The notes under the pieces were generated by a model. That model did not search any database. It was not told the origin of the DNA and saw only the letters and a list, made by a program, of their open reading frames with translations. This document shows, piece after piece, positions 1 through 7,259 of a DNA stretch of 8,961 bases. A program made the translations under genes and the position numbers. The DNA lies in the NCBI RefSeq assembly GCF_005925345.1, contig NZ_SSHJ01000043.1:1-8961 (forward strand). Reading direction: 5' to 3'. Each line of letters starts with the position of its first letter. Positions within the stretch are counted from its first letter, which is position 1. The DNA comes from Pedobacter ureilyticus. Its GTDB lineage: Bacteria > Bacteroidota > Bacteroidia > Sphingobacteriales > Sphingobacteriaceae.

Positions 1-126
1 TCAATAAAACAACTTTAAATCACTACTTTTGTTAACGCTTCTATAGCATTTGATACGTTCGTTCGCCAGCAAATTAGGTGGTCAGTTTGCCACGGAATCA
101 CATGGTCAGTTTCTCCGAAATATACA
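1..126. mobile_element. Terminus of an IS21-like insertion sequence (left copy, partial)
   Basis: These 126 bases are identical, in reverse complement, to 8835-8960 at the other end of the window. The inner edge reads ...TATACA at 121-126, giving the CA-3' end that pairs with 5'-TG at 8835. Identity stops exactly there: base 127 no longer matches. The segment carries two copies of TGGTCAGTTT (79-88 and 103-112). Repeated short motifs near TG/CA ends are a known property of IS21-family termini, so IS21 is my best family guess, but no transposase gene is visible. All three plus-strand frames have stops here. The edge truncates the reading frame that starts at 195. The rest of the element lies beyond the window. 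Confidence 0.65.
79..112. repeat. Two direct copies of a 10-bp IS terminal motif
   Basis: TGGTCAGTTT occurs at 79-88 and again at 103-112, a start-to-start spacing of 24 bp. The spacing and the position just inside the CA edge at 126 suggest transposase binding sites of the flanking insertion sequence. The same pair is found inverted at 8849-8882. Confidence 0.7.
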
Positions 127-195
127 GGTATGACCTGCAAAAACAACTAAAATTAGTGTAGTAAGGAGAACGAATAATAGACGGATCAGCTTCAT
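127..195 (-). pseudogene. 5' fragment of an exported or membrane protein gene cut by the IS edge
   Basis: An ATG at 195 begins 6 nt after the stop of the ATPase gene (204-202). It opens a frame of 23 codons, MKLIRLLFVLLTTLILVV followed by FAGHT, before reaching the IS edge at 126/127. Two positive charges followed by an unbroken hydrophobic stretch look like a signal peptide or a first membrane helix. Reading on into the IS gives six more residues and then a TGA at 108-106, so no useful protein is made. Position and spacing make it the fourth gene of the pilus/secretion operon. A secretin or another assembly component would fit such a place, but 23 residues cannot identify it. The rest of the gene should lie on the far side of the IS. 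Confidence 0.6.
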
Positions 196-201
196 GTTAA
201 T

Positions 202-1625
202 TTAGATATGTAACAATAGTGGAAATATCTCTTCCAAAGTGGTTTGTCCATGAGCAAAAAGCTCAAAGGCATTTGCTCCCAGGGTTTTGATATTTCTATT
301 TTTTAAATGTTCATCAATATACATATTCTCCTGCTTGATTTCAAAGGCCAATTCAGCATCTATAGGAATAACTTCGTAAACAGCCTTGCGCCCCTTGTAC
401 CCTGTAAAGTAGCAATGACCACAGCCCTTGGCCACAAAATGGTGCGGCACTTTACGGGAGGTGTAAATTGTTTGGGATAACCTTGGCCATCAAATGGAAC
501 TTGCTGTTTACAATCTGGACAAAGCAAGCGAACCAAGCGTTGCGCTACGGTTGTGTTCAACGTATTGGCCACCAAAAAACTAGGTATGCCCATATCTACT
601 AGCCTGGATACCGTGCCCCATGCAGAGTTGGTATGTATAGTAGACAATACCAAGTGCCCAGTAAGCGCAGCCCGAATAGCCATATTGGCGGTTTCTGGAT
701 CCCGTATCTCCCCCACCATAATCACATCTGGATCTTGCCTTAAAAAAGTACGCAAAGCTGAGGCAAAGCCAAGTCCTATATTTTCTTTCAATTGCACTTG
801 GTTAATTCCCTCTAGCGTATACTCAATCGGATCTTCGATGGTTAGGATATTACGGGTACTTTTATTCAACAGTTTCAAAGTAGCATATAAAGTGGTCGTT
901 TTTCCAGATCCCGTTGGCCCACTAATCAAAATAATACCATTAGGCCGTTGCACTCCCTGCATGTAATTGTGCATGTCCTCTTCCGAAAGACCCAACGTAC
1001 TCAGATCAATATTAGTGCTGCTATTGCTCAGCAAACGTAATACTACCTTCTCGCCATGTAGCGTTGGCAGTACAGATACCCTAATGTCAAAAGCCGTATC
1101 TTCATTTTGCTTGTAATGGATACGCCCATCTTGTGGCAAACGTTTTTCGGCGATATCCAAATTGGCCATGATCTTAATCTTGTTTACCAAGGCGGGGTAA
1201 TCTTCCTTTGCTACTTGATAGCGCTCAATCATCATCCCGTCTATCCTTACCCTAACCCTCGCTTTCTGTTCAAAGGTTTCGATATGGATATCACTACTCT
1301 TCAGTTTCTTGGCCTCATTGATCAGTGTGGTCAAAAAATCGTCGTTGGCAGAGATTGCATCGAGTTGTTTATTCGCTCCGCCTTCTTGGCCGTTTTTAAG
1401 ATAATGGGTGGCCAATAACCTGTTGATCTCTACCTTTGGCAAGGCTTCCAAAGTAATGTCATAATTCAGCACCACCTGCAATTCGTCCAATAGGCCACCA
1501 TCCTCCAAACAATCCTCATCTGCGTAAAGCGAGAGCTTATTGCCCAGTAATTCCTTAGGCACAATGCGGTACTGTACGGCCATATCCTGATGGATGAGAT
1601 GAAGCGTTTCTAGCGGGATATTCAT
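202..1625 (-). pseudogene. gspE: GspE/PilB-family secretion ATPase, broken by a one-base frameshift
   Basis: This encodes the cytoplasmic hexameric ATPase that powers pseudopilus or pilus assembly. The first frame (from ATG 1625) shows an N-terminal GspE/MshE-like region (about 1-80), SSDIHIE (110-116), Walker A GPTGSGKT (236-243), the Asp box TIEDPIEY (262-269), Walker B ending in GEIRD (305-309), the His box TGHLVLSTIHTN (322-333), and the first zinc-finger pair CPDC (369-372). After Lys392 (AAG at 452-450) the family sequence continues in another frame, from 450 to 202 (VPHHFVAKGCGHC...GYKGRKAVYEVIPID), which supplies the second CxxC pair and the C-terminal domain. Loss of one G (AAGGTG to AAGTG) explains this and restores a 474-residue protein of about normal family length. 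As it stands, frame 1 runs on to 360 with 29 unrelated residues. It lies 32 nt after the peptidase gene. A sequencing error is possible. Confidence 0.9.
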
Positions 1626-1657
1626 GGTTTGGTTTAGGACATCAAGATAAAGATTTT

Positions 1658-2167
1658 TTAAAGGTTATAAAAGGATAGCAACCAAAAATTTTCTGTTAAA
1701 TCTACAGCAGGCAACAAACCATCAATGCCCATGGCCAAGGCAAGTAAAAGTGCCTGTGCCCCAGCAAGCGGAATTTTTGGGTTTTGCTTGCGCATATAAA
1801 AACCCAATACAACTACCAGTACTAAACTACCTACATAAAAAACAAGAAAATTGGCAAAAGAAAGATAAGTAGCCAGCAGAACCAAAAAAAATAGGTCGCC
1901 TTCGCCAAAATAGCCCGCAAATAAGTTAACAAACCTACGCTGTCGGATAGCAAAGTAGCCAAACAGCAGCACGAACTGCAACACTAAAAAAACAAGATTG
2001 ATTTTAAGATCTTCCCAGAGAACTGACAAGCCTTGAGCTTCATATTTAAGGAATACGAGCCCTGCACCCACTAGCACAAATAGCCAAAGGCTAATGGCCC
2101 TATACTTCCAATCTTGCCAAGCCATCATTACCAGTAACAGCATGACAGGCAATTTTAGCCACCACAT
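1658..2167 (-). CDS. Type IV prepilin peptidase, A24 family, short form
   Basis: This is an integral inner-membrane aspartyl protease of 169 residues that would cleave the leader of the pilin encoded just upstream. The two catalytic aspartates of the A24 family are visible: Asp19 in AWQDWKYRAIS, and Asp91 in the GEGD motif (88-91) at the start of a helix. The rest is a series of hydrophobic helices with a charged cytoplasmic loop (RQRR, about 75-78). It has the peptidase core only; the N-terminal cysteine-containing methyltransferase half of classical PilD/GspO is absent, so N-methylation would need another enzyme or does not occur. Its ATG overlaps the pilin stop by one base (TAATG), which indicates translational coupling. 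Family assignment is firm, but the exact pilus system is not known. Confidence 0.9.
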   Translation of the reverse strand: MWWLKLPVMLLLVMMAWQDWKYRAISLWLFVLVGAGLVFLKYEAQGLSVLWEDLKINLVFLVLQFVLLFGYFAIRQRRFVNLFAGYFGEGDLFFLVLLATYLSFANFLVFYVGSLVLVVVLGFYMRKQNPKIPLAGAQALLLALAMGIDGLLPAVDLTENFWLLSFYNL

Positions 2168-2583
2168 TAATCTGGCGTTACCTCTTTCAGGTTCCTGTCC
2201 TGATCAATCTGCCACACGTTGAACGTGCCATTGCCGTTAAAATCTGCTACCGCAGTAGCCTTGGCCACAAAAGCACTGTTGTTTGCCGAAACAATTTCAA
2301 TCTTGTAATTGGCCTTACCATCTTTGCCATCACTCGTCAGTTTCTCCTGGATAAAACCAATCTCCGTTAAATCAGTTGCATAACGGGAATGCTCGAAGAA
2401 ATAGCTTTGCTGTAATTTGGCCAAGTGCTCCAACTGTAATTTAGCCTCGGTAGTTTTTGCTTTGGTAATTAGAGGCATTAGGTTGGGTAAAGCCAATAAC
2501 ACCAATATCCCGATAATAACCAATACCACTAAGATCTCGGTAAGGGTATAGGCTTTAAGTTTTTTATTTAAGAGCTGTTTCAT
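2167..2583 (-). CDS. Type IV pilin-like / major pseudopilin protein
   Basis: This is a 138-residue prepilin, the likely structural subunit of the pilus or pseudopilus built by the ATPase in this operon. The class III leader is clear: a basic leader MKQLLNKKLKA is followed by YTLTEILVVLVIIGIL, so the predicted cleavage is after Ala11 and the mature protein starts at Tyr with Glu at position 5, as in GspG/PilA. Ala instead of the usual Gly at -1 is tolerated in this family. A single hydrophobic helix is followed by an amphipathic segment (about 38-62) and a small globular domain. Near the C-terminus DFNGNGTFN resembles a calcium-type Asp/Asn/Gly loop, which some GspG pseudopilins have; this role is inferred. 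It is the first gene of the operon, with a candidate promoter just upstream at 2622-2649. Confidence 0.9.
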   Translation of the reverse strand: MKQLLNKKLKAYTLTEILVVLVIIGILVLLALPNLMPLITKAKTTEAKLQLEHLAKLQQSYFFEHSRYATDLTEIGFIQEKLTSDGKDGKANYKIEIVSANNSAFVAKATAVADFNGNGTFNVWQIDQDRNLKEVTPD

Positions 2584-2621
2584 GTTTGTTGGTTTTTCAA
2601 TTTGGAGCTAAGCTCAAACAT

Positions 2622-2649
2622 CAAAACTAAGTTAGAAAAATTTACACAA
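2622..2649 (-). promoter_or_regulatory. Candidate Bacteroidota-type promoter of the pilin operon
   Basis: On the minus strand TAGTTTTG (2629-2622) matches the Bacteroidota -7 consensus TAnnTTTG exactly. A TTG (2649-2647) lies 17 bp upstream as a possible -33 element, slightly closer than the usual spacing. Transcription would begin near 2615, leaving a leader of about 30 nt before the pilin ATG at 2583. That leader has no purine-rich Shine-Dalgarno sequence, only A-rich sequence, as is common in this phylum. Confidence 0.5.
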
Positions 2650-2701
2650 GCATTATAGATAATTATGAATAAGCTGTGAATTTATTTTAGAACGACACAT
2701 T

Positions 2702-2890
2702 TTATTCGAATTGATCTAACTTATCTGCACCTAACAGTCCAACTGGCTTTTCATCTTTTCTTTCAATACCGTGGGATTACTCCTTTAGCACCGAGGGGCG
2801 GTTTACAGCCTCCGCTTGCACAACGACTGTGATGGACCTACCATCATCTTTTATCCAACATTGAAGAATAAATACAACCTTATTATTCAT
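2702..2890 (-). other. Split 62-codon reading frame of unknown nature
   Basis: An ATG at 2890 opens 37 codons (MNNKVVFILQCWIKDDGRS... ending NRPSVLKE) to a TAA at 2779-2777. The same frame then stays open for another 24 codons (SHGIERKDEKPVG...KLDQFE) to a TAA at 2704-2702. I do not recognise a family. Codon choice in the middle (CGC CCC TCG GTG, GCG GAG) is unlike the AT-rich genes around it, which argues against an ordinary resident gene. It could be a decayed small gene with one nonsense mutation, a fragment of a mobile element, or chance openness within a structured non-coding element. No Shine-Dalgarno-like site supports its translation, and the preceding TGA abuts the ATG. Confidence 0.25.
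2774..2845. repeat. Run of four short hairpins (possible structured RNA or repeat element)
   Basis: Four consecutive small inverted repeats are visible on the plus strand: GGA/TCC with loop TTAC (2774-2783), GCGG/CCGC (2798-2801 with 2812-2815), CACA/TGTG with a 5-base loop (2819-2831), and GATGG/CCATC with a 5-base loop (2831-2845). Each alone is weak, but together in 72 bp of GC-richer sequence they may form a structured transcript or a dispersed repeat. The last two share base 2831, so they cannot both form fully. No known RNA family is recognised. Confidence 0.3.
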
Positions 2891-3001
2891 TCACGGCACA
2901 CCTTAAACCAGAGGGGGGATTCTCTCTCACATCGTCAGGATTTTAAGCACAATGGAAACTCTCGCTAGAAATTACCTAAAGTAGAATGGTCTCTCTCAAT
3001 T

Positions 3002-3412
3002 TTACCGATATTGGCTCCAATCTACCTTACTCATTAAATATATAGAGAAAATTAGGTTTGCTATCACGAGCAATATAAAACCAAACACTATCCAACCACC
3101 AATCTTATTATCTTTTTTTGGTAATGCATCAAATTCTTTAACATAATCTTTCCATCTATCAGTATGAACAAAGGCGAAATAATTAGGTATTACTACCAAT
3201 AATAGAGGAATTATAATATCCCGATTTGATTCACTGAGATGTACGTATCTATTAAAAAAGATTTTATAATAAATAAAAATTGATGCCAATAAAAAAAGTT
3301 CCAATACAATAATCACAATTCCTGCTTTCCAATCACTCCAAAACTTAGGGTCGGAAACATTTTCCCAAAATCTGTAAATTCTGTAAAATAAATAGTAGTA
3401 TGCCTTTATCAT
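3002..3412 (-). CDS. Three-helix membrane protein, candidate immunity partner of the RHS toxin tip
   Basis: This small integral membrane protein of 136 residues has three hydrophobic segments at about 30-48, 66-83 and 105-127, separated by polar loops (WENVSDPKFWSDWKAG and HTDRWKDYVKEFDALPKKDN). I chose the ATG at 3412, four bases after the stop of the RHS gene (3419-3417). An in-frame start at 3442 would add ten residues and overlap that gene by 26 nt. A small protein encoded directly behind the variable tip of an RHS protein is the usual position of a cognate immunity protein. A membrane location would suit protection against a membrane-acting tip. This role is inferred from position, and no named domain is visible. 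Its expression presumably depends on transcription through the RHS gene, since no promoter is evident. Confidence 0.7.
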   Translation of the reverse strand: MIKAYYYLFYRIYRFWENVSDPKFWSDWKAGIVIIVLELFLLASIFIYYKIFFNRYVHLSESNRDIIIPLLLVVIPNYFAFVHTDRWKDYVKEFDALPKKDNKIGGWIVFGFILLVIANLIFSIYLMSKVDWSQYR

Positions 3413-3416
3413 TATT

Positions 3417-6400
3417 TTAATAAAATGCTGTAGTATGGTCACAGTTACATAAGTTATTTAATCGGATTGTATTTCTAACATCATCTTTGATATAACCATT
3501 TATCCCACCTGGATAATAAGCATCAACACCAAAATACAATGCGGCGGGAATTGTTCCTACACCTGTAAATCCAAAGACACTCATTCCAGCATTGAGACTA
3601 AATTTACCTGGTGATACGGTATTAGGAGCATTTGGATTATCATAGTAGTTTACTACCCCCTTTATATCTATTAATACTGCTGCTGCAGCTCCTGCGAAGC
3701 CCAATCCTTTACCTATCTTTCCTACATTAAATGTCTTTGCGTATTGATTTCCTGTCCATCCATTGCCATAATATTTAGGGCTGATTCCACGGGCAGCTGT
3801 ACTCAACCTAAACGAGCCTGGAGTATTTGACAAAGCTGTAAAACCAAACCCAACTCCCGTATTCCATTTGCTGAACCCACTCATCCAGTCACCCCCTGAG
3901 TTAGCTTGACTTGTACTAGTGGAATAAGTGTTAACTTGTACTCCTTGATTAATCATAACTGTAGTAAATTCACCTGACTTGCCATTAACCAAGATAGAAT
4001 TTCCCTGACTATCCCTTTCATAAAACGCACCAACGGTATAATACAACATACCATATTCCGAACCTGAAGCACCATATATTCTGGCACTGGCAAAACTATC
4101 ACCTTCTGGTACATAGTGCATGTCCGTTCCGGTTGCAGTACTATTAACGAAAGAATTTATCATGGCCTGCATGTCGCCATTGTATTTATTATTGATTAAT
4201 TCCTCAAATGAGTTACCGTATGTACCCTCGCTATTTTCCCACGGATCTTTCCAGAAATCATCGTAACCTTTAAACCAATCCTCATAGCCCTCGTATGGGA
4301 TTCTCCAATTATAAGGTGCAGCCCCGGTTGGATCATTTAAATTACTTGGCGAATTCATTGAATAATTATACTGACTCCACGAAGAAAATTTATCAGCTAA
4401 CGGATCAACACTTAGCATTCTACCTATTGCTGGATCATACTCCCTAAAGAAAGTACTATAGATATTTGGATCGTCACTAAAATCATCATTAAGTTCACTT
4501 CCATTGTTATACAAGTACTTATTAGCTGCGGTTGGTAAAATAGTTTTAATTGCGGCTCCTTTTATACTTAAACCAAAAGGGTAATAATGATTTTCTTGGG
4601 TCAATCTTGCAGATGTAATGCCATTGGCTGTATGAGCTTCAAAAGATACACGCACATTCCCCTGATGATCTTTGATAAAATATTCGTACGCTAAAGAAGA
4701 TCCTGTGGCCCTTACCCTCCCTTCTGGCATTCCAAAAAAGCTCAGCGCATTGTTCTCATAAATAAAACCATCAACATAATCTAAAGTTTTAAAGGGAACA
4801 GTTTGTCCAGAATGATATACAGATTTAGAAAGTTTGCTTCCGTCTGATGCATACTTGAATACAATACGCCTACCATCTGAAAATAAGATTTCTTCCATCT
4901 TATTTAGCTCATTGTAGCTTATCGATCCAATTGCCTTGTTATCATCTCTTACGGTATTTCCATTCTGATCATATCCATATTCTATTAAACCGTTGACCAT
5001 ATCTTTGAAGCCAGATTGGTTTCCACTCAAATCAGTTACTTTCAACAGTTGGCTTCCACTTTCATTATAATTATAATTAAGGTCATCTATAACAGTAGGT
5101 ATGCTAGCACCACTAGAAAGCTCATTTCTTTGCAAAGTAAGTATATTTCCTAAATGATCATAGGTTGCCGACTCATTATAACCATTTTTTTCGGAAGACC
5201 AGGTACTACCAGAATTGGCTTGATACGTCGCATCCAACAGTTGATTCAGCTTATCATATTTGAAAAGATAACTTCTTTCCAACACAGAATTAGAATTTTG
5301 ACTGCTCACTGCCGATGGCTGTACTTTCCATTTAACAGCGGTTAAGTTCCCATTCCAGTTTAAAGGCGTAACTAGATTATCTATTAATCCGCTTTCTGGT
5401 TCATTGTAGATAAATTCCATCCCAAACAAATCGTTCATATCATCATTATTTACTCCATCGGCTGTTAATGTGCTGTTATTAATATGTGTCAACCAGCCCC
5501 TAATATTATATCTATAATCTATGGATTGCAAAAAAGTACCATCTGCTAAAGCATGCAGTTTCTTGTCGATCAACTGTCCTAGCTCATTGTATTCATACTT
5601 AGCAATCTGTTGATCGGATGATGTATTATTATTTTGAAAAGTAGATATTAGCCGACCTACATGGTCATAGTTAAACTTATTTACTACCGTAGTCTGCAAT
5701 CCTAAACCGGCATTATGGAAAACCTTATTTACCTTTAATTGGTTAGAAAAATTATAAACAGAAGTTGATAGGTTATCCATGGTTAATGATCGATGATTAT
5801 TTTTTCTTGTTTGGATCAATCTCCCCTGAGCATCGAAAAATGCAATATGAATTAACCAATCAGAAGTACCTAATATAAGTCTTTTACAGCCGGTTGCTAA
5901 TCCAAAACCACTACCCTGCGTATTATTCTGCTCGCCGGGCAACCCCTGAAAGGTGTAGGAATAGTCAGCAATACCATCATTGTCGAAATCATAATCATCA
6001 TAATAATTAACAATATGATATTGAATATTTGCATTAGGGAAAGCCTGATTAGTATACCCATGAATACTACTTGATAATCTTTCCTCGTAGTACAATTTCG
6101 GCGAATTGGTATAATTTAGGTTATCTAAGTAGTTCTGTAATTTCTCATGATCTGTTGCTCCTATGCCGCCCAGTTCTTGATATTGATATATGCCCGTAAG
6201 AACAACTCGATCTTTTTGATCATATTTGTTAAAATACCATTTATTCTCAGCACGAAGCTTACCATCTTGGATAAATACGGGACGGTTAAATTGATCGTAA
6301 CAAGTGTAGACAGGCGCAATACCGGGTGTCTTTTTTTTGATCAGACGTCCTAATCTATCGTAGTAGTATGAAAAAAGCTGATCTCCTATGAATGTCGCTC

Positions 6401-7226
6401 CCCAAACAGAAGGGTTAGCAATTAATTTTTCCGTCGCCTTAGGTGGAATCTGATAAACCAATTGCCCATACTCATCATAGACATAATACGTATCTAAATA
6501 GGTAACGAAAGATGTAACATTATTCTCACTGATAGTTGCATCTAATCTCATTCGCCTAAGAACTACATTTCCATATTTATCTTGAAAGACATATGATTCT
6601 TGACCATTCTCATCAGTAATTTTTGACTTAGAAAGCGTAGAGGGTAGATATTCGCCCGATGGCCCTACAATATCAAATATTTTTATATGATCATTTAGTG
6701 TATTCGTTGATACTTCCTTTTTCAAGGCATGACCATTTCCCAATTGCCAATCCTCACCAGGACTTCCCTGCTCAAGCAACTGCTGCATCGGAGAATCATC
6801 AAATTTAGATTCCGAAAAGGGTTTTGTGGTTGTCGCAATTTTATTGCCAGCTATGCTATAGAAAGCACTCTGTTCAGCAAGTGCATTCTCCCTAAAACTA
6901 CCATTTTGCCCTGCAGATGTGTAAGGAAGGTATTCCTTTGAGATACGACCGTAACTATCGTAAGATATGGGTTTAACCATATCATATCCAGCTGGACTTG
7001 CTTTGACATCCACAATTTGTATAGGTCTGGCAAAACCATCTTGATATTCGATGGTAACTGTTTTATCGTTTTCTGAAGATAGTAAAACATCGCTCGCCGT
7101 TCTTTTCCCAGCAACCTTAAAAACACTCGTTTTAATGTAGTTTTGCTGAACAAGTGTTTGCGAACGAACATTCGCTATAAATAAAATTGTTAACGCAAAG
7201 AACAAAATTATAATACGCTTTTCCAT
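3417..7226 (-). CDS. Secreted DUF6443/RHS-repeat protein with RHS core and variable C-terminal tip
   Basis: This is a large surface or secreted polymorphic-toxin-like protein, 1269 residues from the ATG at 7226. That start gives a clear signal peptide, MEKRIIILFFALTILFIANV then RSQ, and is preferred over the GTG at 7247, which would add seven polar residues. Numbering below counts from that GTG. A DUF6443-like region follows the signal peptide (about 34-190). Many YD/RHS repeats follow, e.g. YDEYGQLVYQ (257), YDRLGRLIKK (296), YNELGQLIDK (553), YDHLGNILTL (696), YDQNGNTV (759). The RHS-associated core starts near YFIKDHQGNVRVSF (856-869), continues with REYDPAIGRMLSVDPLAD (935-952) and ends at NDPTG (971-975). 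The last 300 residues are the tip, with hydrophobic stretches at about 1180-1200 and 1218-1241 and a terminal CNC. Such proteins form a shell around the tip; the tip's activity is not recognised. It follows the truncated RHS gene by 33 nt. Confidence 0.88.
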   Translation of the reverse strand: MEKRIIILFFALTILFIANVRSQTLVQQNYIKTSVFKVAGKRTASDVLLSSENDKTVTIEYQDGFARPIQIVDVKASPAGYDMVKPISYDSYGRISKEYLPYTSAGQNGSFRENALAEQSAFYSIAGNKIATTTKPFSESKFDDSPMQQLLEQGSPGEDWQLGNGHALKKEVSTNTLNDHIKIFDIVGPSGEYLPSTLSKSKITDENGQESYVFQDKYGNVVLRRMRLDATISENNVTSFVTYLDTYYVYDEYGQLVYQIPPKATEKLIANPSVWGATFIGDQLFSYYYDRLGRLIKKKTPGIAPVYTCYDQFNRPVFIQDGKLRAENKWYFNKYDQKDRVVLTGIYQYQELGGIGATDHEKLQNYLDNLNYTNSPKLYYEERLSSSIHGYTNQAFPNANIQYHIVNYYDDYDFDNDGIADYSYTFQGLPGEQNNTQGSGFGLATGCKRLILGTSDWLIHIAFFDAQGRLIQTRKNNHRSLTMDNLSTSVYNFSNQLKVNKVFHNAGLGLQTTVVNKFNYDHVGRLISTFQNNNTSSDQQIAKYEYNELGQLIDKKLHALADGTFLQSIDYRYNIRGWLTHINNSTLTADGVNNDDMNDLFGMEFIYNEPESGLIDNLVTPLNWNGNLTAVKWKVQPSAVSSQNSNSVLERSYLFKYDKLNQLLDATYQANSGSTWSSEKNGYNESATYDHLGNILTLQRNELSSGASIPTVIDDLNYNYNESGSQLLKVTDLSGNQSGFKDMVNGLIEYGYDQNGNTVRDDNKAIGSISYNELNKMEEILFSDGRRIVFKYASDGSKLSKSVYHSGQTVPFKTLDYVDGFIYENNALSFFGMPEGRVRATGSSLAYEYFIKDHQGNVRVSFEAHTANGITSARLTQENHYYPFGLSIKGAAIKTILPTAANKYLYNNGSELNDDFSDDPNIYSTFFREYDPAIGRMLSVDPLADKFSSWSQYNYSMNSPSNLNDPTGAAPYNWRIPYEGYEDWFKGYDDFWKDPWENSEGTYGNSFEELINNKYNGDMQAMINSFVNSTATGTDMHYVPEGDSFASARIYGASGSEYGMLYYTVGAFYERDSQGNSILVNGKSGEFTTVMINQGVQVNTYSTSTSQANSGGDWMSGFSKWNTGVGFGFTALSNTPGSFRLSTAARGISPKYYGNGWTGNQYAKTFNVGKIGKGLGFAGAAAAVLIDIKGVVNYYDNPNAPNTVSPGKFSLNAGMSVFGFTGVGTIPAALYFGVDAYYPGGINGYIKDDVRNTIRLNNLCNCDHTTAFY

Positions 7227-7259
7227 ATTTTCGAGAGTTATCAACACTGAATAAAACCT

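Larger units (their letters stand above)
2584..3001. other. 418-bp intergenic region between the RHS locus and the pilin operon
   Basis: No normal-length gene is present here. Going in the direction of transcription, 3001-2891 is unassigned and contains the string GAGAGAGA twice. I found no convincing terminator for the RHS locus (no strong GC stem followed by T's). 2890-2702 holds a split 62-codon frame overlapping a hairpin-rich, GC-richer block, and 2649-2622 holds a candidate promoter. The block at about 2761-2820 is roughly 53% GC, clearly above its surroundings, which suggests a different origin or a structural constraint. Confidence 0.6.

Noticed and set aside
440..460. Programmed -1 frameshift in the ATPase gene
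   Set aside because: The junction (GTA AAG TGC) is not a slippery heptamer and no stem-loop stands out after it. ATPases of this family are not known for recoding, so mutation or sequence error is simpler.
2891..3001. Terminator after the membrane protein gene
   Set aside because: The only candidates are weak AGAG/CTCT-type stems without a following T run.
3413..3442. Start at 3442 for the small membrane protein
   Set aside because: It would overlap the RHS gene by 26 nt, while an in-frame ATG at 3412 lies just after the RHS stop and gives the better N-terminus.
7227..7247. GTG start at 7247 for the large RHS protein
   Set aside because: The ATG at 7226 gives a standard signal peptide beginning MEKR; the extra seven residues are polar and would sit in front of it.
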